64,000 bases of DNA from Klebsiella sp. WP3-W18-ESBL-02. Lineage in GTDB: Bacteria; Pseudomonadota; Gammaproteobacteria; Enterobacterales; Enterobacteriaceae. How positions within the stretch are numbered: position 1 is the stretch's first letter; the number at the start of each line of letters is the position of its first letter. The DNA is taken from contig NZ_AP021972.1 of assembly GCF_014168815.1 (NCBI RefSeq), positions 3,038,001 through 3,102,000 of the forward strand. The letters run 5' to 3'. The position numbers and the translations under genes are program-made. This document shows, in pieces, positions 1 through 9,029 of the stretch. The notes below the pieces were generated by a model, which was not told where the DNA came from, ran no database searches, and worked only from the letters and a program-made list of their open reading frames with translations.

Positions 1-314
1 TGGGCTTTATTGCCGACAACTACGATCAGGCGCTGACGATCAACGACGTCGCCGAACACGTGAAGCTTAACGCTAACTACGCAATGGGCATCTTCCAACG
101 CGTCATGCAGCTCACGCTGAAGCAATACATTACCGCCATGCGCATCAACCACGTGCGTGCGCTGCTCAGCGATACCGATAAAACCATTATCGACGTTGCC
201 ATGACCGCCGGGTTCCGCTCGAGCAGTCGTTTTTACAGTACCTTCAGTAAATTTGTCGGCATGTCGCCGCAGCAATACCGCAAGCTCAGCCAGCAGAGAC
301 GGCAAATGATCTGA
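1..314 (+). CDS. melR: MelR-like AraC-family regulator, 3' end only
   Basis: The window opens inside this gene (codon frame starts at base 3), leaving about the last 103 residues. They contain a complete AraC-type double helix-turn-helix domain: a first helix region around AEHVKLNANYA, then IIDVAMTAGFRSSSRFYSTF and the family signature ending GMSPQQYRKLSQQ. The wording is very close to what I recall of E. coli MelR, the CRP-assisted activator of melibiose utilisation. The ligand-binding N-terminal half lies outside the window. In E. coli melR is nowhere near mfd, so the position is unusual. The identification as MelR rather than a close paralogue rests on remembered similarity. Confidence 0.8.
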   Translation, partial: GFIADNYDQALTINDVAEHVKLNANYAMGIFQRVMQLTLKQYITAMRINHVRALLSDTDKTIIDVAMTAGFRSSSRFYSTFSKFVGMSPQQYRKLSQQRRQMI

Positions 315-431
315 AACCCGAACGCCCCGCACTTTCAGCGGTTGCACTCCCGCCGCCATCACGGATAATAAGTACAGCAAATTTATATTATTACCGTGAA
401 ATTACGGCCTTCTGGAGAACGTGCGCTGACT

Positions 432-3400
432 ATGCCTGAACTTGCTCGTTATGCCCTACCGACAAAACCTGGCGACCAGCGCCAGCTTGGCGAACTGACC
501 GGCGCGGCCTGTGCGACGCTGGTGGCAGATATTGCCGAACGCCACGCGGGGCCGGTGGTGCTCATCGCCCCGGATATGCAAAACGCTCTGCGCCTGCACG
601 ATGAAATCGGCCAGTTTACCGACAGCATGGTGATGAACCTTGCCGACTGGGAAACCCTGCCCTACGATAGCTTCTCGCCGCATCAGGATATTATTTCCTC
701 GCGCCTGTCGACGCTGTACCAGCTGCCGACCATGCAGCGCGGTGTACTGATTGTGCCGGTCAGCACGCTGATGCAGCGGGTATGCCCGCACAGCTTCCTG
801 CACGGCCACGCGCTGGTGATGAAAAAAGGCCAGCGCCTGTCGCGCGACGCCCTGCGCGACCAGCTAGACAGCGCGGGTTACCGTCACGTTGATCAGGTTA
901 TGGAACACGGCGAATTCGCTACCCGCGGCGCGCTGCTCGACCTCTACCCGATGGGCAGCGACCGACCCTATCGTCTCGATTTCTTCGACGATGAAATTGA
1001 CAGCCTGCGCGTGTTTGACGTCGACAGCCAGCGCACCCTGGAAGAGGTTGAGGCCATCAACCTGCTGCCCGCGCACGAATTTCCCACCGACAAAGCGGCT
1101 ATTGAGCTGTTCCGCAGCGCGTGGCGCGACAAGTTCGATGTCAAACGCGATGCCGAGCATATCTACCAGCAGGTCAGCAAAGGCACCCTGCCCGCCGGGA
1201 TCGAATACTGGCAGCCGCTGTTCTTCAGCGAGCCGCTGCCGCCGCTGTTTAGCTATTTCCCCGCCAACACGCTGTTGGTCAATACCGGAGATCTGGAAGC
1301 CAGCGCGGCGCGTTTCCAGGCCGATGCGCAGGCGCGTTTTGAAAGCCGCGGCGTTGACCCGATGCGCCCGCTGCTGCCGCCTGCCCAGCTTTGGCTGCGC
1401 ACCGACGAGCTGAACAGCGAACTCAAAAAATGGCCGCGCGTCCAGCTGAAGACCGACCGTCTGGCCGAGAAAGCGGCCCACACGAACCTGGGGTTCCAGC
1501 CGCTGCCGGACCTTTCCGTGCAGGCGCAGAATAAATCGCCGCTGGATAACCTGCGCAAATTTATTGAGTCCTTTGGCGGCTCAGTGGTGTTCTCGGTAGA
1601 GAGCGAAGGCCGCCGCGAGGCGCTGGGCGAGCTGCTGGCGCGCATTAAGCTGTCGCCTAAGCGTATTCAGCGGCTGGATGAGGCCAGCGGCAAAGGTCAC
1701 TATCTGATGATTGGCGCGGCCGAGCACGGTTTTATCGACACTCAGGCCAATCTGGCGCTGGTCTGCGAGAGCGATCTGCTGGGCGAGCGCGTGGCCCGTC
1801 GTCGTCAGGACGCACGGCGTACCATCAACCCGGATACCCTGATTCGTAACCTGGCGGAGCTGCACGTTGGCCAGCCGGTGGTGCATCTGGAGCACGGAGT
1901 CGGCCGCTATGCCGGAATGACTACGCTGGAAGCGGGCGGCATTACCGCCGAGTATCTGATGCTCACCTACGCGAACGACGCCAAACTGTATGTGCCGGTG
2001 TCGTCCCTGCATCTGATCAGCCGCTATGCAGGTGGGGCCGAAGAGAACGCACCGTTGCACAAACTGGGCGGCGATGCCTGGACCCGCGCGCGACAGAAAG
2101 CCGCCGAGAAGGTGCGCGATGTCGCAGCAGAACTGCTGGATATTTACGCGCAGCGGGCGGCAAAAGAAGGCTTCGCCTTCAAACATGACCGCGAGCAGTA
2201 CCAGCTGTTCTGCGACAGCTTCCCGTTCGAAACCACGCCGGACCAGGCGCAGGCGATTAACGCCGTGCTCAGCGATATGTGCCAGCCGCTGGCGATGGAC
2301 CGACTGGTGTGCGGCGACGTCGGCTTTGGTAAAACCGAAGTCGCCATGCGCGCCGCTTTCCTCGCGGTAGAGAACCACAAGCAGGTGGCAGTGCTGGTAC
2401 CGACCACCCTGCTGGCTCAGCAGCACTACGATAACTTCCGCGACCGCTTCGCCAACTGGCCGGTGCGTATTGAAATGCTCTCGCGTTTTCGCAGCGCCAA
2501 AGAGCAAACACAGATCCTTGCCGAAGCCGCTGAAGGCAAAATTGACATTCTCATCGGCACCCATAAGCTGCTGCAAAGCGACGTCAAGCTGCGCGACCTG
2601 GGCCTGTTGATTGTCGATGAAGAACACCGCTTCGGCGTGCGCCATAAAGAGCGCATTAAGGCGATGCGTGCCGACGTCGATATACTGACCCTGACCGCCA
2701 CCCCGATCCCGCGAACCCTGAATATGGCGATGAGCGGGATGCGCGATCTGTCCATTATTGCCACCCCGCCCGCCCGACGTCTGGCGGTGAAAACCTTCGT
2801 GCGCGAGTACGATAGCCTTGTCGTACGCGAAGCGATTCTGCGTGAAACCCTGCGCGGCGGCCAGGTGTACTATCTGTACAATGACGTCGAGAATATCCAG
2901 AAAGCGGCCGACCGGCTGTCTGAGCTGGTGCCCGAAGCGCGTATCGCCATCGGTCACGGCCAGATGCGCGAACGCGAGCTGGAACGGGTGATGAACGATT
3001 TCCACCACCAGCGTTTCAACGTGCTGGTGTGTACCACCATCATCGAAACCGGTATCGACATTCCGACCGCCAACACCATTATCATCGAGCGAGCGGACCA
3101 CTTCGGCTTAGCGCAGCTACACCAGCTGCGCGGCCGCGTCGGTCGGTCGCATCACCAGGCCTACGCCTGGCTGCTGACGCCGCATCCGAAAGCGATGACC
3201 ACCGATGCGCAAAAACGCCTGGAAGCCATTGCGTCACTGGAAGACCTCGGTGCGGGCTTTGCGCTGGCGACCCACGACCTCGAGATTCGCGGTGCGGGCG
3301 AACTGCTCGGCGAAGACCAAAGTGGTTCCATGGAGACCATCGGCTTCTCGCTGTATATGGAGCTACTGGAAAACGCCGTCGATGCGCTCAAAGAAGGTCG

Positions 3401-3878
3401 CGAGCCGTCGCTGGAGGATTTAACCAGCCAGCAAACCGAAGTCGAGCTGCGCATGCCGTCGCTGCTGCCGGACGATTTTATCCCGGACGTCAACACGCGC
3501 CTGTCGTTCTACAAGCGTATCGCTAGCGCGAAGGGCGAAAACGAGCTGGATGAAATCAAGGTTGAGCTGATTGATCGCTTCGGCCTGCTGCCGGACGCCG
3601 CGCGTAACCTGCTGGATATTGCCCGTCTGCGTCAGCAGGCGCAGAAGCTGGGCATTCGCAAGCTGGAGGGCAACGAGAAAGGTGGGGTTATCGAGTTCGC
3701 CGAGAAGAACCACGTTAACCCGACGTGGCTGATTGGCCTGCTACAGAAGCAGCCGCAGCACTTCCGTCTCGACGGCCCGACGCGTCTGAAGTTCTTCCAG
3801 GAGCTCGGCGATCGTAAAACACGCATGGACTGGGTACGCCAGTTTATGCGTCAGCTTGAAGAGAACGCGCTCGCCTGA
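432..3878 (+). CDS. mfd: Transcription-repair coupling factor Mfd
   Basis: Mfd is a DNA translocase that removes RNA polymerase stalled at lesions and recruits UvrA. The protein is 1148 residues, the same length as E. coli Mfd. The N-terminal third is the UvrB-like, UvrA-binding module. The RNA polymerase interaction domain follows. The RecG-like motor has Walker A GDVGFGKTE near residue 628 and the DEEH box near 729, and motif VI is LRGRVGRS. I chose the ATG at 432 (MPELARY) over an in-frame ATG at 396 because it matches the family N-terminus. Its neighbours differ from E. coli on both sides: a melR end upstream and fhuE downstream. Confidence 0.98.
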   Translation: MPELARYALPTKPGDQRQLGELTGAACATLVADIAERHAGPVVLIAPDMQNALRLHDEIGQFTDSMVMNLADWETLPYDSFSPHQDIISSRLSTLYQLPTMQRGVLIVPVSTLMQRVCPHSFLHGHALVMKKGQRLSRDALRDQLDSAGYRHVDQVMEHGEFATRGALLDLYPMGSDRPYRLDFFDDEIDSLRVFDVDSQRTLEEVEAINLLPAHEFPTDKAAIELFRSAWRDKFDVKRDAEHIYQQVSKGTLPAGIEYWQPLFFSEPLPPLFSYFPANTLLVNTGDLEASAARFQADAQARFESRGVDPMRPLLPPAQLWLRTDELNSELKKWPRVQLKTDRLAEKAAHTNLGFQPLPDLSVQAQNKSPLDNLRKFIESFGGSVVFSVESEGRREALGELLARIKLSPKRIQRLDEASGKGHYLMIGAAEHGFIDTQANLALVCESDLLGERVARRRQDARRTINPDTLIRNLAELHVGQPVVHLEHGVGRYAGMTTLEAGGITAEYLMLTYANDAKLYVPVSSLHLISRYAGGAEENAPLHKLGGDAWTRARQKAAEKVRDVAAELLDIYAQRAAKEGFAFKHDREQYQLFCDSFPFETTPDQAQAINAVLSDMCQPLAMDRLVCGDVGFGKTEVAMRAAFLAVENHKQVAVLVPTTLLAQQHYDNFRDRFANWPVRIEMLSRFRSAKEQTQILAEAAEGKIDILIGTHKLLQSDVKLRDLGLLIVDEEHRFGVRHKERIKAMRADVDILTLTATPIPRTLNMAMSGMRDLSIIATPPARRLAVKTFVREYDSLVVREAILRETLRGGQVYYLYNDVENIQKAADRLSELVPEARIAIGHGQMRERELERVMNDFHHQRFNVLVCTTIIETGIDIPTANTIIIERADHFGLAQLHQLRGRVGRSHHQAYAWLLTPHPKAMTTDAQKRLEAIASLEDLGAGFALATHDLEIRGAGELLGEDQSGSMETIGFSLYMELLENAVDALKEGREPSLEDLTSQQTEVELRMPSLLPDDFIPDVNTRLSFYKRIASAKGENELDEIKVELIDRFGLLPDAARNLLDIARLRQQAQKLGIRKLEGNEKGGVIEFAEKNHVNPTWLIGLLQKQPQHFRLDGPTRLKFFQELGDRKTRMDWVRQFMRQLEENALA

Positions 3879-3888
3879 GTTTCTCCTG

Positions 3889-3960
3889 CCGAGCGGCGCG
3901 ACGTTTACCCGGCTTTTAACCTCATCATGGTAGGCCCGGTAAGCGTCGCGCCGCCGGGCC
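3889..3960. repeat. BIME: two inverted REP-type units
   Basis: Two GC-rich units face each other: one at about 3889-3913 and one at 3929-3960 (GGTAGGCCCGGTAAGCG followed by CGCCGCCGGGCC). This is the 'cccggtaagcg' REP family, which I associate with Klebsiella and Enterobacter, and it differs from the REP type elsewhere in this window. It lies directly after mfd and may stabilise its 3' end or mark a rearrangement point. Confidence 0.8.
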
Positions 3961-4049
3961 ATTTCTCCCCGCCCCCCTTTCCTCACCGATCGCTCCCGAC
4001 TGAAAAACCGTTTCACTTCGCCCCTTATCCGGCTTACTTTTGTTTACAT

Positions 4050-4095
4050 ATTAATAAAAATGCGTATATTTCTCATTTGCATTTATCTTTAAGTG
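4050..4095. promoter_or_regulatory. Possible Fur-controlled fhuE promoter region
   Basis: The AT-rich stretch upstream of fhuE contains degenerate half-sites (TTCTCATT, ATTTATC) that resemble parts of the Fur consensus GATAAT repeats. fhuE is Fur-repressed in E. coli. I cannot define an exact operator, so this is a low-confidence pointer. Confidence 0.3.
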
Positions 4096-4170
4096 CACAT
4101 TGGCATCACTCATTGACCGTGGCCACAGAGCTGCGGAACACAACAACACTCGTTAGATTAAGGGTTTATC

Positions 4171-6354
4171 ATGTCTTTCATTTCCACTACCCGGGATAAC
4201 CGTGCCGCCCTCACTCTCGTGGCTATGGGCATTGCGCTGGCGCTCTACCCAGGCCTCGGCATTGCTGCCAGCAGCGGCGAAGACACCATCGTCGTCGATG
4301 GTTCGGCCGACAGCAGTGCTGCCAACGACCAGCAGGACTACAGCGTAAAATCCACCACCGCTGGCACCAAAATGCAGATGGTTCAGCGCGATATCCCGCA
4401 GTCGGTCAGCATTGTGAACGAGCAGCGTATGCAGGATCAGCAGCTGCAAACGCTCGGCGACGTCATGAATAATACCCTCGGCATTACCAGCAGCCAGGCC
4501 GACTCCGATCGCACCAGCTATTTCTCACGCGGCTTTCAAATCGATAACTATATGGTCGACGGTATCCCGACCTATTTTGAATCGCGCTGGAACCTGGGCG
4601 ATGCGCTTTCCGATACCGCGCTGTTTGAACGCGTGGAAGTGGTACGCGGGGCAAATGGCCTGATGACGGGGACTGGGAACCCTTCCGCCTCCATTAACAT
4701 GATCCGTAAACATGCCACCAGCCAGGAGTTCAAAGGCAACCTTTCCGCTGAGTACGGTAGCTGGAATAAACAACGCTATGTTGCCGACCTGCAAAGCCCG
4801 TTGACCGATGACGGTAAAGTGCGCGCGCGTATCGTTGCAGGCTATCAGAACAATGATTCCTGGCTTGACCGCTACAATAACGAAAAGACCTTCTTCTCAG
4901 GCATTCTGGATGCGGATCTCGGCGACACCACCCGCCTCTCCGTTGGTTATGAATACCAGCAAATCAATGTCAACAGCCCTACCTGGGGCGGTTTACCACG
5001 TTGGAATACCGACGGCAGTACCAACCATTACGATCGCGCGCACAGCACCTCGCCGGACTGGGCCTATAACGATAAAGACATCAATAAAGTCTTCATGACG
5101 CTGACGCAGCGCTTTGCCGATACCTGGCAGGCGACGCTGAATGCCACCCATTCAGAGGTGAAGTTCGACAGTAAAATGATGTACATCGACGCCTATGTTA
5201 ACAAGGCGGATGGAACATTAGTTGGCCCGTACGGCAGCTACGGTCCGGATTATGAATACGTTGGCGGGACGGGCTGGAACAGCGGTAAGCGTAAAGTTGA
5301 TGCGTTAGATCTTTATGCAGACGGGAGCTATGACCTGTTCGGCCGCCAGCATAACCTGATGCTGGGCGGTAGCTACAGCAAGCAGAACAATCGCTATTTC
5401 AGCTCCTGGGATAACGTTTTCCCGGATGCAATCGGCAACTTTGATAACTTCAATAGCGCCAGTTTCCCGGAAACCAACTGGTCCCCACAGAGCCTCGCGC
5501 AGGACGATACCACGCGCATGAAGTCGCTGTATGCGGCTACGCGCATCACGCTCGCAGACCCGCTTCATCTGATCGTTGGGGCACGTTATACCAACTGGAG
5601 CGTTAACACGCTGTCCTACAGCATGGAACAGAACCACACGACGCCGTACGCGGGGCTGGTTTACGACATCAACGATAACTGGTCTACCTACGCCAGCTAT
5701 ACCTCCATCTTCCAGCCGCAAAAGGACAAAGACAGTTCCGGCAAATATCTGAAGCCCATTACCGGCAACAACTATGAAGTCGGCCTGAAATCCGACTGGA
5801 TGGACAGCCGCCTGACCACCACGCTTGCCGTGTTCCGCATTGAGCAGGATAACCTGGCGCAGTCTACCGGGGTACCGATCGCCGGCAGCAACGGCGAAAC
5901 GGCCTACACCACCGCCGACGGCACCGTCAGCAAAGGCGTTGAATTTGAAATTAACGGTGCGCTGACTGACAACTGGCAGATGACCTTTGGCGCCACCCGC
6001 TATGTTGCCACCGACAATCAAGGTCAAGCGGTTAACCCGAACCTGCCGCGCACCACCGTGAAGCTGTTCACCCACTATCGCCTGCCTGCAATGCCCGAAC
6101 TGACCGTTGGCGGCGGCGTGAACTGGCAGAACCGCGTCTACAAAGATACCGCCACCGCATACGGAACGTTCCGAGCAGAACAAGGCAGCTACGCGCTGGT
6201 GGATTTATTCACCCGTTATCAGGTCACCAAAAACTTCGCTATTCAGGGCAACCTGAACAACCTGTTTGATAAAACCTACGACACCAATATTGATGGTTCA
6301 ATCGTGTACGGTGAACCGCGTAACGTGAGCGTGACCGCGAGCTATCAGTTCTGA
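4171..6354 (+). CDS. fhuE: TonB-dependent siderophore receptor FhuE
   Basis: This is an outer-membrane TonB-dependent receptor for ferric coprogen, rhodotorulic acid and related hydroxamates. It has 727 residues. An export signal occupies roughly residues 1-33, followed by a TonB-box-like EDTIVVDG near 37-44, a plug domain (QRDIPQSVSIVNEQRM, then VEVVRGANGLMTGTGNPS) and a 22-strand barrel ending in the aromatic C-terminus SYQF required for outer-membrane assembly. Overall wording matches FhuE. It is followed by a clear intrinsic terminator and faces ptsG, as in E. coli. On its 5' side the usual hinT-to-ldtC gene block is absent and mfd is adjacent. Confidence 0.95.
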   Translation: MSFISTTRDNRAALTLVAMGIALALYPGLGIAASSGEDTIVVDGSADSSAANDQQDYSVKSTTAGTKMQMVQRDIPQSVSIVNEQRMQDQQLQTLGDVMNNTLGITSSQADSDRTSYFSRGFQIDNYMVDGIPTYFESRWNLGDALSDTALFERVEVVRGANGLMTGTGNPSASINMIRKHATSQEFKGNLSAEYGSWNKQRYVADLQSPLTDDGKVRARIVAGYQNNDSWLDRYNNEKTFFSGILDADLGDTTRLSVGYEYQQINVNSPTWGGLPRWNTDGSTNHYDRAHSTSPDWAYNDKDINKVFMTLTQRFADTWQATLNATHSEVKFDSKMMYIDAYVNKADGTLVGPYGSYGPDYEYVGGTGWNSGKRKVDALDLYADGSYDLFGRQHNLMLGGSYSKQNNRYFSSWDNVFPDAIGNFDNFNSASFPETNWSPQSLAQDDTTRMKSLYAATRITLADPLHLIVGARYTNWSVNTLSYSMEQNHTTPYAGLVYDINDNWSTYASYTSIFQPQKDKDSSGKYLKPITGNNYEVGLKSDWMDSRLTTTLAVFRIEQDNLAQSTGVPIAGSNGETAYTTADGTVSKGVEFEINGALTDNWQMTFGATRYVATDNQGQAVNPNLPRTTVKLFTHYRLPAMPELTVGGGVNWQNRVYKDTATAYGTFRAEQGSYALVDLFTRYQVTKNFAIQGNLNNLFDKTYDTNIDGSIVYGEPRNVSVTASYQF

Positions 6355-6374
6355 CCGGGGAGCGTCACTAGACA

Positions 6375-6399
6375 AAAGGAGCCTGATGGCTCCTTTTTT
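6375..6399 (+). terminator. Intrinsic terminator of fhuE
   Basis: The stem GGAGCC-TGAT-GGCTCC is followed by six T residues, 21 bp after the fhuE stop codon. Confidence 0.9.
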
Positions 6400-6433
6400 A
6401 TTGCCGGATGGCGGCGGCACCCTGCTCCAGACG

Positions 6434-6460
6434 TAAAAAAGGCAGCCATTCGGCTGCCTT
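6434..6460 (-). terminator. Intrinsic terminator of ptsG
   Basis: On the reverse strand the 7-bp stem GGCAGCC-GAAT-GGCTGCC is followed by a T tract (TTTTTT). It lies about 30 bp beyond the ptsG stop. Confidence 0.9.
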
Positions 6461-6490
6461 AGTCTCCCCAACTTTTCGACTTCGAATAAC

Positions 6491-7924
6491 TTAGTTATTA
6501 CGAATATAGTCGTCCATCTCGGTTTTCAGGTTATCGGATTTGGTACCGAAAATAGCCTGAACGCCGGAACCTGCAACCACCACACCCGCAGCGCCCAGTT
6601 TCTTCAGGCCAGCCTGATCCACTTTCGCGACGTCGGCTACGCTCACGCGCAGACGAGTGATACAGGCGTCAAGGTTCGTGATGTTTTCTTTACCGCCGAA
6701 GGCTGCAATCAGCGCCGGAGCCATTTCACTGGTTGCGCCCGCTTTGGTTTCTTCAGTGGTGTCTTCGCGGCCCGGCGTCTTCAGATCCAGTGCTTTAATC
6801 AGCACGCGGAAGATGACGTAGTACACGATCGCATAGCAGATACCGACAATCGGGAACAGCCACAGTTTGCTGCTGTTACCAGACAGGACGATAAAGTCGA
6901 TCAGGCCGTGAGAGAACGACGTCCCGTCACGCATACCCAGCAGGATACAGATCGGGAATGCCAGACCCGCCAGAATCGCGTGGATAACGTACAGAATCGG
7001 CGCTACGAACATGAAGGAGAACTCGATCGGCTCGGTGATACCGGTCAGGAACGAGGTCAGCGCAGCGGAGATCATGATACCGCCCACTTTTGCACGGTTC
7101 TCTGGTTTAGCAGAGTGCCAGATTGCAATCGCAGCAGCCGGCAGGCCGTACATTTTGAACAGGAAACCGCCGGACAGTTTGCCCGCGGTCGGGTCGCCTG
7201 CCATGTAACGAGGAATATCGCCATGGAAGACCTGACCCGCTGCGTTGGTGAATTCGCCGATCTGCATCTGGAAAGGAACGTTCCAGATGTGGTGCAGACC
7301 GAACGGCACCAGGCAACGCTCGATGAAGCCGTAAATACCGAACGCCACAACCGGGTTCTGGTAAGCAGCCCACTGAGAGAAGGTCTGAATGGCGGTACCG
7401 ATTGGCGGCCAAATGAAGGACAGGATCACACCGGTAAAGATGGCGGCCAGACCTGAAATGATCGGAACAAAACGCTTGCCCGCGAAGAAGCCCAGGTATT
7501 CCGGCAGCTTGATACGGTAGAAGCGATTGAACATGTACGCGGCAATCGCACCGGAGATGATCCCGCCGAGCACGCCGGTATCAGCCAGGTGTTTCGCGGT
7601 AATCTCTTCAGCCGGTAAGTGCAGTACCAGCGGCGCGACCACGGCCATGGTTTTCACCATGATGCCGTAAGCGACGACGGACGCCAGCGCGGAAACACCG
7701 TCGTTATTGGTGAAGCCTAATGCGACACCAATAGCGAAGATAAGCGGCATGTTAGCAAAAACAGAACCGCCTGCTTCTGCCATAACATGGGAAACGACGG
7801 CTGGCAGCCAGCTGAAGTTTGCGGAACCGACGCCCAGCAGAATACCTGCGATAGGCAGTACGGATACCGGCAGCATCAGCGATTTACCGACCTTCTGCAG
7901 GTTAGCAAATGCATTCTTAAACAT
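6491..7924 (-). CDS. ptsG: Glucose-specific PTS enzyme IICB
   Basis: PtsG transports and phosphorylates glucose at the inner membrane, taking phosphate from EIIA-Glc. The protein has 477 residues, identical in length to E. coli PtsG. The IIC membrane domain (about residues 1-380) starts MFKNAFANLQKVGKS and includes the GITEPIEF signature. The IIB domain carries the phosphorylated cysteine in DACITRLRVSV (Cys421 in E. coli). The ATG at 7924 was preferred over an upstream in-frame ATG at 7972 because it sits properly behind the SgrS-paired ribosome binding site and matches the family N-terminus. Regulation by Mlc, CRP and SgrS is indicated by the conserved leader. Confidence 0.98.
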   Translation of the reverse strand: MFKNAFANLQKVGKSLMLPVSVLPIAGILLGVGSANFSWLPAVVSHVMAEAGGSVFANMPLIFAIGVALGFTNNDGVSALASVVAYGIMVKTMAVVAPLVLHLPAEEITAKHLADTGVLGGIISGAIAAYMFNRFYRIKLPEYLGFFAGKRFVPIISGLAAIFTGVILSFIWPPIGTAIQTFSQWAAYQNPVVAFGIYGFIERCLVPFGLHHIWNVPFQMQIGEFTNAAGQVFHGDIPRYMAGDPTAGKLSGGFLFKMYGLPAAAIAIWHSAKPENRAKVGGIMISAALTSFLTGITEPIEFSFMFVAPILYVIHAILAGLAFPICILLGMRDGTSFSHGLIDFIVLSGNSSKLWLFPIVGICYAIVYYVIFRVLIKALDLKTPGREDTTEETKAGATSEMAPALIAAFGGKENITNLDACITRLRVSVADVAKVDQAGLKKLGAAGVVVAGSGVQAIFGTKSDNLKTEMDDYIRNN

Positions 7925-7928
7925 AATA

Positions 7929-7944
7929 AGGAGTGCTCCTGAGT
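7929..7944 (-). promoter_or_regulatory. SgrS sRNA pairing site / ptsG ribosome binding site
   Basis: The reverse strand reads ACTCAGGAGCACTCCT just before the ptsG start. As I recall, this matches the E. coli ptsG segment that pairs with the sugar-phosphate stress sRNA SgrS. It implies an SgrS homologue elsewhere in the genome. Confidence 0.75.
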
Positions 7945-8022
7945 TTGTACTTTTATCTACGTTTTCACGCATCGGTGAGATGGGGAGAAACTCACCAGGG
8001 ACAGGGCATCTAAGTGCCCTTT

Positions 8023-8047
8023 TTATTTATTACACAGAGTAAAATAA
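8023..8047 (-). promoter_or_regulatory. Mlc operator of ptsG
   Basis: The reverse strand contains TTATTTTACTCTGTGTAATA, which matches my memory of the E. coli ptsG Mlc operator next to the main transcription start. Mlc releases it when PtsG is dephosphorylated by glucose uptake. Confidence 0.7.
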
Positions 8048-8058
8048 ATCCCTGTGCT

Positions 8059-8080
8059 TTTGTTTGACGGCTATCACGTT
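8059..8080 (-). promoter_or_regulatory. CRP-cAMP site of ptsG
   Basis: The reverse strand contains AACGTGATAGCCGTCAAACA, with a TGTGA-like left half and a weak right half. It is placed as in the E. coli ptsG promoter, upstream of the Mlc operator. The rest of the 7925-8224 gap is promoter sequence with no gene. Confidence 0.7.
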
Positions 8081-8224
8081 TCAAAGAGCCATGGCTTAAA
8101 AACTTAATCTTCTTTACATAAAACGTGTCTGTATGTTGCAAGATTAACATTCACCGCCACTTTTATGGCGGTGAACTGTACTCGCTTTGACCATTAATTA
8201 CGAGCATTAAAATAAGCTCTAAAA

Positions 8225-9019
8225 TCAGGCAGATTGCAGGCGGGCGGGGTCGATATGGAAGAGCGTAGAGAAGTTTTCGGTGGTCTGTTCGGCCAGCTGT
8301 TCAACGCTTACGCCCTTCAGCACCGCCATATATTCGGCGACGTCACGAACCATGGCCGGCTGGTTCTCTTTGCCACGATGCGGTACCGGCGCCAGATAAG
8401 GTGAATCGGTCTCTACCAGCAGACGATCCAGCGGCACATAGCGCGCGGCCTCGCGAAGCTGTTCAGCATTACGGAAGGTCACAATCCCGGAAAATGAAAT
8501 ATAGAACCCCATATCCAGCAGCTTACCCGCCGTCTCCGCGTCTTCAGTGAAACAGTGTAGTACACCGCCGCAATCCGTCACTTTTTCTTCCCGCAGAATC
8601 GCCAGCGTATCGGCCCGGGCGTCACGGGTATGGACGATAACCGGTTTGTTCAGTTCACGACCAATCTGAATATGCTGGCGAAACGACAGCTGCTGCTGCG
8701 CTTTGGTTTCCGGCGTATAGAAGTAGTCCAGGCCCGTTTCACCCATGGCCACGACGCCCTCCTCCGCCGCGAAACGGCGAAGCTCTTCAACATCGTAGGC
8801 TTCGTCCTGGTTGAGCGGGTGTACGCCGCAGGAGAACACCACCTCCGGGCGCGCGCCCACCAGCTCGCGCATATGACGGTAGCCCGGCAGCGTGGTGGCC
8901 ACCGCCAGAGCAAAACGGACGTCACGCGCGGCGGCTTTCGCCATCACGTCGTCTACGTCTTTGTGCAGGGATTGATAATCAAGGCCATCAAGATGGCAGT
9001 GCGAGTCGACTAAAAACAT
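8225..9019 (-). CDS. ycfH: TatD-family metal-dependent hydrolase YcfH
   Basis: This is a TIM-barrel metal hydrolase of the TatD DNase family. It has 264 residues. Metal ligands are visible in the N-terminal DSHCHLDG, in VIVHTRDA, in VLHCFTED and in the C-terminal LLVETDSPYLAP. The start at 9019 (MFLVDSH) was chosen over the longer reading frame because the metal-binding motif must lie near the N-terminus in this family. It is the last gene of the fab-tmk-holB cluster, only 10 bp after holB. Its exact substrate is unknown; family members show nuclease or D-aminoacyl-tRNA deacylase-like activity. Confidence 0.95.
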   Translation of the reverse strand: MFLVDSHCHLDGLDYQSLHKDVDDVMAKAAARDVRFALAVATTLPGYRHMRELVGARPEVVFSCGVHPLNQDEAYDVEELRRFAAEEGVVAMGETGLDYFYTPETKAQQQLSFRQHIQIGRELNKPVIVHTRDARADTLAILREEKVTDCGGVLHCFTEDAETAGKLLDMGFYISFSGIVTFRNAEQLREAARYVPLDRLLVETDSPYLAPVPHRGKENQPAMVRDVAEYMAVLKGVSVEQLAEQTTENFSTLFHIDPARLQSA

Positions 9020-9029
9020 GGTGTCTCTC

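Noticed and set aside
1581..3101. 506-codon open frame on the reverse strand of mfd, and similar long antisense frames over opgH (53015-54739) and solA (47215-48294).
   Set aside because: They lie wholly opposite highly conserved genes, have His/Arg/Gln-rich compositions typical of antisense of GC-rich codons, and lack convincing starts.
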